From Nitrososphaeraceae archaeon (GTDB lineage Archaea > Thermoproteota > Nitrososphaeria > Nitrososphaerales > Nitrososphaeraceae): DNA of 5,041 nt. Location of the stretch: contig JASHSN010000517.1 in NCBI GenBank assembly GCA_030038695.1, positions 1 through 5,041 on the forward strand, read 5' to 3'. The notes below the pieces were generated by a model that saw nothing but the letters and a program-made list of their open reading frames with translations, was not told the DNA's origin and did not search any database. This document shows positions 1-3,801 of this stretch, piece by piece; within the stretch, counting starts at the first letter, position 1, and the number at the start of each line of letters is the position of its first letter. Made by a program: the position numbers and the translations under genes.

Positions 1-111
1 TGTTCTCATCAGTGTCGTACATGCGGAGTTATATATGAATGTGGGAGTACTAAGTGCGGTAGGGCATTCCAATATGGTAAATGCGTCTTATGCAATAGAG
101 ATAATTTCTGA
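1..111 (+). CDS. C-terminal end of a Cys-rich (zinc-ribbon-like) protein, partial
   Basis: Frame 1 is open from the left edge to TGA at 109-111 and gives 36 residues. They include seven cysteines with spacing C-x3-C-x2-C-x5-C-x4-C-x8-C-x2-C, among them CRTCG near the start and CVLC near the end. Paired CxxC knuckles with Gly and aromatic residues between them are typical of zinc ribbons or other small Zn-binding folds, so a metal-binding C-terminal domain is inferred. The start and the rest of the protein lie outside the window, so the family and role cannot be named. The uninterrupted frame and the non-random cysteine spacing are the support. It could also be a whole small zinc-finger protein of the kind archaea often encode. 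A T-run 40 bp downstream could end its transcript. Confidence 0.6.
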   Translation, partial: CSHQCRTCGVIYECGSTKCGRAFQYGKCVLCNRDNF

Positions 112-150
112 AAATGATGTTTACGATCAGATTATAGAAGTATGATATGA

Positions 151-160
151 CTTTTTTATT
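151..160 (+). terminator. Possible poly-T archaeal terminator after the zinc-ribbon gene
   Basis: Six consecutive T (152-157) followed by ATT lie about 40 bp after the stop codon at 109-111. Archaeal RNA polymerase terminates at T-rich tracts without needing a strong hairpin. The position fits the end of the upstream transcript, but the run is short and the surrounding DNA is AT-rich, so chance is possible. Confidence 0.35.
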
Positions 161-697
161 TCTGTCACGATGATAATACTGTCAGTCTGTTGTTTAATCG
201 TTATAAAAAAGACTGGTTTTTACAAGTCCTTGGCTTTAACTTAGAATACCAATTTGCTTATAAGTTCCAATAGAATAGACCTTCATTTCTATCCAAAGAC
301 AATGTTTGTAAATTGCGATATCGCAAAGGGCTTTTGGTGGTTCTGCCGGCTTCGCAGTAGGATTGGTTCGTGGATGGAGTTAGTGACGAGACAGCAACGA
401 CGTTGCATATATACGTCTATTTAGAACCTGGAGAGTGGTCGTGGTTAAAAAGACTATATAGTTGGTCTTGACAGAGAATAAATAACTAATTTTGACTAAC
501 TATTAGAGATAAATTTGCAGCACATCTAATCCAATTCCGACATAGCTCGTTTAACTAAATAATCTATAGTGACTGATAAGGTATCCTATACTTATCGCAG
601 GATATATTTCCCTCAGCGCTCCACGGTTTATTTCAGCTGATGACATATAACAAACCTCAACATTAATGTCGATAGCCAAACCTCACAGGTGATAATG
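158..697. other. Gene-free stretch, possible decayed coding traces near 315-480
   Basis: No convincing gene is seen on either strand. Two short stretches in neighbouring plus frames look protein-like. One, around 325-382, reads AFGGSAGFAVGLVRGW and then stops. The other, from about 360 to 471, contains VSDETATTLHIYVYLEPGEW and then stops. Together they could be a frameshifted remnant of a small membrane protein, but this is weak. Small inverted repeats occur at 450-454/465-469 (AAGAC/GTCTT) and 575-580/591-596 (GATAAG/CTTATC). No tRNA, rRNA or CRISPR pattern was found. Confidence 0.5.
313..326. repeat. 14-bp perfect palindrome TTGCGATATCGCAA
   Basis: The sequence equals its own reverse complement over 14 bp, with no spacer. 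Such a site could bind a dimeric regulator or be a methylation or restriction target. No promoter is visible beside it, so its role is unknown. Confidence 0.6.
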
Positions 698-726
698 TAT
701 ATAGTATAAATAGAGATATATAGTAT
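698..726 (+). promoter_or_regulatory. TATA box flanked by a 10-bp direct repeat (distal promoter)
   Basis: TATAAATA at 705-712 is a good archaeal TATA box. The 10-mer TATATAGTAT occurs at 698-707 and again at 717-726, a 19-bp period (close to two helical turns), so the copies flank the box. Start of transcription would be expected near 733-738, inside the following inverted repeat. This arrangement resembles a promoter with an operator on each side. The region is AT-rich, so part of the repetition may be compositional. It would drive the structured RNA at 759-843 and possibly the pstS remnant. Confidence 0.4.
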
Positions 727-753
727 GTATGGTACACATAATACCATATATAC
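723..753. repeat. 12-bp inverted repeat around the predicted distal transcription start
   Basis: The arms are GTATGTATGGTA (723-734) and TACCATATATAC (742-753) with a 7-nt spacer. Eleven pairs are Watson-Crick and one is G-T. It overlaps the second TATATAGTAT copy and the expected start site of the TATA box at 705-712. It may be an operator or the 5' hairpin of the transcript. Confidence 0.5.
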
Positions 754-758
754 GCATG

Positions 759-843
759 AAGGACACATGTAATACTCCCCAATAAAGATGGAGACGAATT
801 CCATTTGTGAATCCCAGAGCTGATATTCGTCTCGGTCCTTTTT
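759..843 (+). ncRNA. Structured RNA element: two nested helices followed by a T-run (sRNA, leader or attenuator)
   Basis: The outer helix AAGGAC (759-764) pairs with GTCCTT (835-840). The inner helix GAGACGAAT (791-799) pairs perfectly with ATTCGTCTC (825-833). The apical loop is about 25 nt (800-824), a 26-nt single strand lies on the 5' side (765-790), and one unpaired G (834) lies on the 3' side. TTTTT at 839-843 begins within the last pairs of the outer helix, as in a hairpin-plus-U-tract terminator. Transcribed from the TATA box at 705-712, the product would be a roughly 105-110-nt RNA, or a leader able to cut off transcription before the pstS-like ORF. No known riboswitch or RNA family was recognised. 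It could equally be only a terminator. Confidence 0.4.
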
Positions 844-848
844 AATTA
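839..848 (+). promoter_or_regulatory. Proximal TATA-like element for the pstS-like ORF
   Basis: TTTTTAATTA is centred about 31 bp before the ATG at 875, which would give a leaderless or nearly leaderless transcript, as is common in this lineage. It overlaps the T-run of the upstream structured element, so read-through and re-initiation compete at the same bases. The box is a weak match to consensus. Confidence 0.4.
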
Positions 849-874
849 GTTATTGCAGTACTATAAGTACCAAA

Positions 875-1186
875 ATGAAAATGAGAAATCAGCAGTTATT
901 GGGATTGATTGCAGTTACAGTATTATCTGCAATGATAATCCCTGTCACTACAACACAAAAGTCGTATGCTCAAAGCATAGTGACCGCATATAACATACAA
1001 GAGCTGGACCCACCAAGTAAGACAGTGAAATTTACACAGCAAGTCCTTGTCGACATATTGATGGGTAAAATAACACATTGGAATGATCCACAGATACAAG
1101 CACTAAACCCGGGAGTAAGTCTACCTGCAGCTAAACTTTACTTTGAACCCTGGAGTAAGTCCGGAGATTTTAGCATATTTTGGTAG
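875..1186 (+). pseudogene. pstS: Remnant of a PstS-like phosphate-binding protein, internally deleted and truncated
   Basis: This is a 103-residue ORF. Residues 1-34 are a secretory signal: basic start MKMRNQQ, a hydrophobic core, and a YAQS end typical of thaumarchaeal exported proteins. Residues 35-86 match the middle of PstS, the periplasm-type solute-binding subunit of the Pst phosphate ABC transporter: IVTAYNIQELDPPSKTVK, then GKITHWNDPQIQALNPG (64-80) and SLPAAKL. Family members are about 300-400 residues and carry roughly 75-80 residues between signal and YN motif that form much of the phosphate-binding lobe; here they are missing in frame. The usual RSDGSGTT-like loop after the LP motif is degraded to WSKSGDFSIF and a stop follows at 1184-1186. 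An adjacent frame stays open to a stop at 1264-1266, but I cannot match it to PstS. The product cannot be a normal phosphate receptor. ATG 875 is chosen because the signal peptide begins there and a TATA-like box lies about 31 bp upstream. Family call is confident; decay is inferred from missing parts. Confidence 0.75.
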
Positions 1187-1322
1187 GATACGTAATTACA
1201 GCAAGTAAACGAGATTCAGTGCAAATCGACACATATTTAGCCGAAGGTAACAAGATTCCTCAAAGTTGATAGAATTGGCGCAGGCAAGGATTCAATGCAT
1301 TATCCGGTCTGCTTGATTGACC

Positions 1323-1412
1323 AATCACCAATTCTCACCCCACATTTTTGACTAGGTTGACGTACGTTAATGAGATGTGGATTAAAACCTTTATGAAACT
1401 AGATTGGTGATT
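1323..1412. repeat. Nested inverted repeat, 90-bp span
   Basis: AATCACCAAT (1323-1332) is the exact reverse complement of ATTGGTGATT (1403-1412). Inside, CCACAT (1340-1345) pairs with ATGTGG (1375-1380), and the centre contains the palindrome ACGTACGT (1360-1367). A 90-bp element with 10-bp terminal inverted repeats and no ORF could be a miniature mobile element, a folded RNA or chance. No target-site duplication is evident: the bases just outside the arms do not repeat convincingly. Confidence 0.45.
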
Positions 1413-1455
1413 ATTTATTTGATCCATGTCATTTCAATGTTTCTTTGCAAATCAG

Positions 1456-1489
1456 GTGTACTTTCTGTTTTTATTCTTTCGGAGTACAC
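1456..1489. repeat. 7-bp inverted repeat with T-rich loop
   Basis: GTGTACT (1456-1462) pairs with AGTACAC (1483-1489) around a 20-nt pyrimidine-rich loop. It lies about 50 bp beyond the stop of the minus-strand Gln-rich remnant and could be a 3'-end structure, but no T-run follows on that strand. Confidence 0.35.
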
Positions 1490-1537
1490 TACATTTTGTC
1501 AATGTAAATTCCTCACATTATATATGGCTATATTAGA

Positions 1538-1729
1538 TCAGAATGGGGATGGAGACGGTGCAGGTCCTACTCTGGACTCGTTGGTGGTTTGTTGCTGCTG
1601 CTGTGGTTGCTGTTGCTGTTTAGACTTGTTTTCCTTTATGTCAAGCCATCTTGATTTGTTATTGAATAAGATCTCGTTTACAAGATTGATTTTATCTGTC
1701 TTAGTAGGCAGGTATGAATGATGGTACAG
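1538..1729 (-). pseudogene. C-terminal remnant of a Gln-rich protein
   Basis: On the minus strand one frame is open from just after a stop at 1730-1732 down to TGA at 1540-1538, 63 residues. It reads as a natural protein tail: LPTKTDKINLVNEILFNNK, then a charged stretch (SRWLDIKENKSK), then a Gln tract (QQQQPQQQQQ), then a Thr/Pro/Ser-rich end finishing PSPSPF. There is no ATG, GTG or TTG in the frame, and the frame is closed exactly in the downstream copy of a 16-bp direct repeat, so the 5' part seems lost or shifted. The Gln tract is a low-complexity linker or tail; function is not recognisable. A TATA-like sequence (minus CTAAAAATAATT, about 1758-1769) lies upstream but no start codon follows it. 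The antisense plus ORF is Cys-rich because CAG/CAA runs read as TGC/TGT-type codons, which argues for the minus strand. Confidence 0.45.
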
Positions 1730-1803
1730 TTATCTAAGTGTATGCGCGCACAACATCAATTATTTTTAGCTCAGTCTCTCCTACTCGTGGTACAGTTATC
1801 TAA
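1722..1803. repeat. 16-bp direct repeat, 66-bp period
   Basis: TGGTACAGTTATCTAA occurs at 1722-1737 and again at 1788-1803, with 50 bp between. The two copies are identical. The first copy carries the stop that closes the minus-strand Gln-rich frame. Two copies only, so this is not a CRISPR array. A local duplication, a recombination scar, or the traces of an excised element are possible. Confidence 0.6.
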
Positions 1804-1858
1804 CTTTAGTCACACGTTAGTGTAAAAATGTTACCGAATAAAAGTCACATCTGTATCA

Positions 1859-2137
1859 ATGAAATACATATCTACCAGATTGTATATACCCATCATCTTG
1901 GTATTTCCACAAGCAAAAGTTAAAAAGCATATTGACGGTGACACGCTAGAGGACTTCTACGAACGCGCACATCTAGATGAAACGCGAAGAAAATTTCTTG
2001 ATGGACTCGAGGAGAAGCGAGAACAACAAGACAGTCGTGTCGAGGGAAAATGTCCTGTTATGAAAAAGGACACAAATTGGCGTATAGAATTTGTTAAAAA
2101 ACGCGAAATTCAACCGTATTCATCATTACGTATATAG
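1859..2137 (+). CDS. Small charged hypothetical protein
   Basis: A 92-residue ORF whose family I do not recognise. Residues 1-19 are mildly hydrophobic (MKYISTRLYIPIILVFPQAK). From about residue 20 the sequence is strongly charged and helix-like, with HIDGDTLEDFYERAHLDE followed by a basic/acidic helix (RRKFLDGLEEKREQQ), a single Cys in GKCPVMKKD, and a basic C-terminal part ending SSLRI. The Asp/Glu/Lys/Arg-rich composition and lack of low-complexity bias look like real coding sequence for a cytosolic protein. The N-terminal hydrophobic part is too short to call a membrane anchor, and the true start could differ. ATG 1859 is the only in-frame ATG before residue 60. A weak TATA-like TGTAAAAA lies at 1821-1828, about 34 bp upstream. 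Its stop codon is inside a hairpin whose loop is a T7 run, a good transcript end. Confidence 0.55.
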   Translation: MKYISTRLYIPIILVFPQAKVKKHIDGDTLEDFYERAHLDETRRKFLDGLEEKREQQDSRVEGKCPVMKKDTNWRIEFVKKREIQPYSSLRI

Positions 2138-2158
2138 TCTGCTTTTTTTGGCAGGCTA
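2135..2158 (+). terminator. Hairpin with T7 loop overlapping the stop codon at 2135-2137
   Basis: TAGTCTGC (2135-2142) pairs with GCAGGCTA (2151-2158), with one T-G pair, around TTTTTTTG. The first three bases are the stop codon of the upstream ORF. A T7 run right after a stop is a typical archaeal termination signal. On the opposite strand the run is A7, so the signal is directional. Confidence 0.5.
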
Positions 2159-2176
2159 GTATACCCGTCATAGAGC

Positions 2177-2190
2177 TATTTAAAAAAATA
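2177..2190 (+). promoter_or_regulatory. Strong TATA-like box upstream of the 2314-2541 ORF
   Basis: CTATTTAAAAAAATAA contains a good archaeal TATA element. Transcription would start near 2208-2215, inside the stem-loop at 2192-2227, and give a leader of roughly 100 nt before the ORF at 2314. A leader that long would suit initiation by a Shine-Dalgarno sequence, and GGAGGAG is present at 2261-2267. Confidence 0.45.
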
Positions 2191-2191
2191 A

Positions 2192-2227
2192 GCGGTTACC
2201 TAAATGGCTGTCAGTAGTCGTAACCGC
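2192..2227. repeat. 8-bp inverted repeat spanning the predicted start site
   Basis: GCGGTTAC (2192-2199) is the exact reverse complement of GTAACCGC (2220-2227), with a 20-bp spacer. It lies 2-40 bp downstream of the TATA box at 2177-2190, so an operator covering the start site or a 5' RNA hairpin are both possible. It does not fold as a tRNA. Confidence 0.5.
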
Positions 2228-2260
2228 ATGTATTGGGATAAACCTTAACATTTTGATAGT

Positions 2261-2267
2261 GGAGGAG
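2261..2267 (+). promoter_or_regulatory. Strong Shine-Dalgarno-like GGAGGAG without an obvious start codon
   Basis: GGAGGAG is close to a perfect anti-16S match. The expected start window 4-9 nt downstream holds only ATT (2272-2274), which is in frame with the ORF ending at 2541 but is a very rare start. GTG 2259 overlaps the motif and opens only a five-codon frame. Either the original start codon was lost or the ORF uses a later TTG/GTG. Confidence 0.35.
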
Positions 2268-2313
2268 CTAAATTAGACCGTGCCTAAACTACCTATTAAA
2301 GAGTGGATCATGG

Positions 2314-2541
2314 TTGACAAGTGATGTGAAAAAACGACAGCATGACGCCATCCACCATGCTATCTCTACTACTTGTCTTAATGAGCGAGAATGCTATGAC
2401 GCTCTATGGTCCTACCTCACATGGCAATACGAGATCGACTTTGTTTGCAATCCTGAAAAGCGAGATCAGATTATTGCAGATGTGGAAAAACGAAAGTCGA
2501 AATTGTTGGAAGATGCTGGATTATGCAGAATAGAGGATTAA
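2314..2541 (+). CDS. Small helical hypothetical protein, uncertain start
   Basis: The frame is open from 2272 to TAA at 2539-2541 and gives about 75 residues from TTG 2314. Alternatives are GTG 2326 (a common archaeal start) or ATT 2272 behind the GGAGGAG motif. The protein looks real: a basic start (VKKRQHDAIHHAI), a middle with LNERECYDALWSYLTWQYE, and a charged helical end (NPEKRDQIIADVEKRKSKLL). Three cysteines are dispersed and form no metal-site spacing. No signal peptide or membrane segment is present, so it is cytosolic. Family not recognised; predicted all-alpha, possibly a small adaptor or antitoxin-like protein, but nothing in the sequence shows that. It lacks a normal ATG, so it could also be the surviving 3' part of a decayed gene; the region just downstream is clearly broken. 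Confidence 0.45.
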   Translation: MTSDVKKRQHDAIHHAISTTCLNERECYDALWSYLTWQYEIDFVCNPEKRDQIIADVEKRKSKLLEDAGLCRIED

Positions 2542-2582
2542 CAGATTGCTTATGAAGCGCGCGTTTAAGACTGCCAGATTGA

Positions 2583-2948
2583 TATTTATCATTGGTTGCG
2601 ACTGAACGAAGAGGAGACCATAATGTTGGGCGAGTTGGTCTAGGAATTGGCCTAAGCCTACTGGGAAAGACCAGTTTATACCACATCCGTATCGCATTAC
2701 ATTTCTATGAGGATCCTAGAGCAGTAGCTACCCCTTGGACAAACATTTCCTAGTCACGAGCATCTCTGAGAAAGCCTGTAAGTCGGTCCTCAATTGCCAT
2801 GGGCCTACACTTAGATAAGTGTACCACAAGTAAGACATACATTCAATACGTGAAGAAAAGCGTAGATAGAAACCACGCACAATTTCTTTTCTCCAAGTGG
2901 ATCTGAGATGAGAATTCTTCAAAGATGGGAAAAATTGTGTCAAATTAA
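2583..2948 (+). pseudogene. Reading frame broken by two internal stops
   Basis: One plus frame runs from 2583 to TAA at 2946-2948, interrupted only by TAG at 2751-2753 and TGA at 2904-2906. The first part contains RVGLGIGLSLLGKTSLYHIR and DPRAVATPW. The middle, from ATG 2799, reads MGLHLDKCTTSKTYIQYVKK and HAQFLFSKWI. The last piece, after the TGA, contains DENSSKMGKIVSN. The protein-like composition on both sides of each stop, in a single frame, suggests one gene killed by nonsense mutations. I cannot name the family. The competing minus ORFs (2471-2686, 2728-2943) are rich in Arg, Pro and Ser in the manner of antisense shadows. The first segment is less convincing than the segment from 2799 on. 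Confidence 0.35.
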
Positions 2949-3010
2949 CGAGACCTTCATTTAGGGAATTGTACTAAAAAAACCTACTCATATGAATCTT
3001 ACAATGTAGA

Positions 3011-3058
3011 CTTGTAACATATAGTTCACATGTTTCTACTGAAACTATATGTTACAAG
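3011..3058. repeat. 16-bp perfect inverted repeat next to the His-rich gene promoter
   Basis: CTTGTAACATATAGTT (3011-3026) is the exact reverse complement of AACTATATGTTACAAG (3043-3058), with a 16-nt spacer. The right arm ends 2 bp before the TATA box TTTATAAA (3061-3068), covering the BRE position where TFB binds. That placement suits an operator for a dimeric regulator controlling the His-rich gene. As RNA or single-stranded DNA it would form a strong 16-bp hairpin, so a 3'-end structure for upstream transcription is the alternative; no T-run follows it. Confidence 0.7.
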
Positions 3059-3060
3059 CA

Positions 3061-3068
3061 TTTATAAA
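3061..3068 (+). promoter_or_regulatory. TATA box TTTATAAA of the His-rich gene
   Basis: A consensus archaeal TATA box is centred 25 bp before ATG 3089. This spacing predicts a leaderless transcript starting at that ATG rather than at the in-frame ATG 3083, and it decides the start chosen for the gene. Confidence 0.65.
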
Positions 3069-3088
3069 CAAAGTAAGTAGAAATGAGA

Positions 3089-3409
3089 ATGCAAAGATCT
3101 CTTGTATTATTTGCGATGGTTACCGTAATAGCGTTAATTACGGTAGCTTCGATGCCCGCTTCACAACAGGCAGCAGCACACCATAAAGTCCATACTGCGT
3201 CTACCCAAGTATCGACAACAGTAGCAGCACACCATAAAGTCCATACTGCCTCCAAAGGTAAGATCAGTGTACATCAGGTAGCGGTAATCCCGGAGGCGCA
3301 TAATAATCCTGACAAAGTACTTGCAAATGCAACAGCGATGAAAGCCCAAACGAAAGGGCCTTACGGTGAGTCTGATGTAATAGGCGGTATGATGTCAGGT
3401 GGATATTAA
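3089..3409 (+). CDS. Small exported His-rich protein with a tandem 17-residue repeat
   Basis: 106 residues from ATG 3089; an in-frame ATG at 3083 would add only Met-Arg. Residues 1 to about 30 form a clear signal peptide: basic MQR, hydrophobic core LVLFAMVTVIALITVA, small residues ending QQAAA. The mature part opens with two copies of AAHHKVHTAS spaced 17 residues apart, encoded by a 27-bp exact DNA repeat. A polar middle follows (KISVHQVAVIPEAHNNPDK) and then a Gly/Met/Tyr tail, GGMMSGGY. No cysteine is present. HH-x-x-H clusters outside the membrane suggest binding of Cu, Ni or Zn; this is inference from composition, not a known family. It is probably secreted or on the cell surface. It is a single gene with its own TATA box and an operator-like 16-bp inverted repeat, converging on a DUF72 remnant. 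Intact signal, intact stop and promoter spacing make this the best-supported gene of the window. The name and function remain unknown. Confidence 0.75.
   Translation: MQRSLVLFAMVTVIALITVASMPASQQAAAHHKVHTASTQVSTTVAAHHKVHTASKGKISVHQVAVIPEAHNNPDKVLANATAMKAQTKGPYGESDVIGGMMSGGY
3172..3249 (+). repeat. 27-bp exact tandem repeat, 51-bp period, inside the His-rich gene
   Basis: The 27 bases 3172-3198 recur exactly at 3223-3249 (beginning AGCAGCACACC, ending CATACTGC). The period of 51 bp keeps the frame and duplicates AAHHKVHTAS. Exact identity at the DNA level indicates a recent duplication or selection on this unit. Confidence 0.8.
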
Positions 3410-3435
3410 TAAATGGCGCAGAAAGAACTATTAGT

Positions 3436-3512
3436 AAAGTGAACGATTTGAAAGACAAGAGGAAGCCACAGCTTCCAGGCGTCGCGCCTCCTCTTTCTTG
3501 TCTTGTCACTTT
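3436..3512. repeat. T-shaped (three-way) hairpin element between convergent genes
   Basis: The base helix AAAGTGA (3436-3442) pairs with TCACTTT (3506-3512). A 9-nt bulge follows, then AAGACAAGA (3452-3460) pairs with TCTTGTCTT (3496-3504). At the tip are two side-by-side hairpins: GGAAGC-CACA-GCTTCC (3461-3476) and AGGCG-TCG-CGCCT (3477-3489), then CCTCTT unpaired. It starts 27 bp after the stop of the His-rich gene and also lies in the tail of the minus-strand DUF72 frame. A bidirectional 3'-end structure is the simplest reading, but there is no clear T-run on either side. A folded RNA or a REP/att-like palindrome acting as single-stranded DNA are alternatives. Confidence 0.55.
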
Positions 3513-3526
3513 GGTGTAATCCCATC

Positions 3527-3540
3527 ATATTTCGAAATAT
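3527..3540. repeat. 14-bp perfect palindrome ATATTTCGAAATAT
   Basis: It is self-complementary with no spacer, 15 bp beyond the T-shaped hairpin. It lies within the recognisable DUF72 coding part (the codons of the IFRN segment), so it may be coincidental. Confidence 0.5.
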
Positions 3541-3801
3541 ATTCGCCGTACCAGGCCCAAAACCAGCGTAGTGATTATTTGCTGTTATGATCGCGAGATT
3601 GACGCGTTCATCATGTGCGTTTTTAATATTATCGGTTCCTGTACCGCTGAAAAGTGTATACCAGCGCGCACTATAACAGTAAGGGAGATGTTTCGTGCCT
3701 GCACGAATTCTGGCGTCCACGCGACCGGCCATGACAACATATACCGTAGAGAAATGCATTACCTAAGAGATTTAGATCATTTCTTTGGAAGATGGTAGAG
3801 G

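Larger units (their letters stand above)
1187..1537. other. Gene-free stretch with nested inverted repeats after the pstS remnant
   Basis: No gene is supported here. Frame 1 is open from 1174 to 1266 (containing VGYVITASKRDSVQID), possibly a decayed piece of the pstS gene or of another gene. The rest holds two hairpin-capable structures (listed separately) and a small ACATT/AATGT repeat at 1491-1505. The plus-strand open frame 1404-1721 crossing it reads as a Cys-rich shadow of a Gln-rich minus-strand frame. Confidence 0.5.
3406..3759 (-). pseudogene. C-terminal remnant of a DUF72 (YecE-like) protein
   Basis: A 117-residue minus-strand frame. Residues about 51-81 (nt 3609-3517) read ERVNLAIITANN then HYAGFGPGTANIFRNMMGL, the final strand and helix of DUF72 TIM-barrel-like proteins, where the NNH(Y)xGxxP pattern is conserved. 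Its biochemical role is unknown. DUF72 proteins are usually about 230-290 residues; here only the last tenth or so is recognisable, and upstream of ATG 3759 all three frames quickly meet stops. Residues 1-50 (AGRVDARIRAGTKHL, YCYSARWYTLF) are not clearly DUF72 and may be shifted or rearranged. After MMGL the frame runs through the T-shaped hairpin (basic DKTRKRRR, then hydrophobic residues) to a stop at 3408-3406, so the natural end may have been replaced. The plus ORF 3571-3798 is its antisense shadow. Family call good, boundaries uncertain. Confidence 0.6.

Noticed and set aside
302..424. 40-residue ORF from ATG 302
   Set aside because: Composition is Arg/Trp/Cys-rich without pattern, and there is no promoter; neighbouring frames look equally or more protein-like.
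1404..1721. 105-residue plus-strand ORF with a run of Cys codons
   Set aside because: The Cys run is the antisense of CAG/CAA codons in a better minus-strand frame; no promoter or natural composition.
1722..1803. CRISPR array
   Set aside because: Only two repeat copies of 16 bp; no third unit and no cas gene in the window.
2192..2227. tRNA-like fold
   Set aside because: The stem-loop lacks D- and T-arm sequences and the conserved GTTCRA motif; no tRNA was found anywhere in the window.
2471..2943. Two minus-strand ORFs (2471-2686 and 2728-2943)
   Set aside because: They overlap the 3' end of the small helical ORF and the two-stop plus frame; composition (Arg/Pro/Ser/Trp scatter) looks like antisense and no promoter precedes them.
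3052..3349. Minus-strand ORFs 3052-3255 and 3161-3349 with repeated Trp/Cys segments
   Set aside because: They are shadows of the His-rich gene; their repeats only mirror its 51-bp tandem repeat.
3571..3798. 75-residue plus-strand ORF
   Set aside because: Antisense to the recognisable DUF72 segment and without protein-like features of its own.
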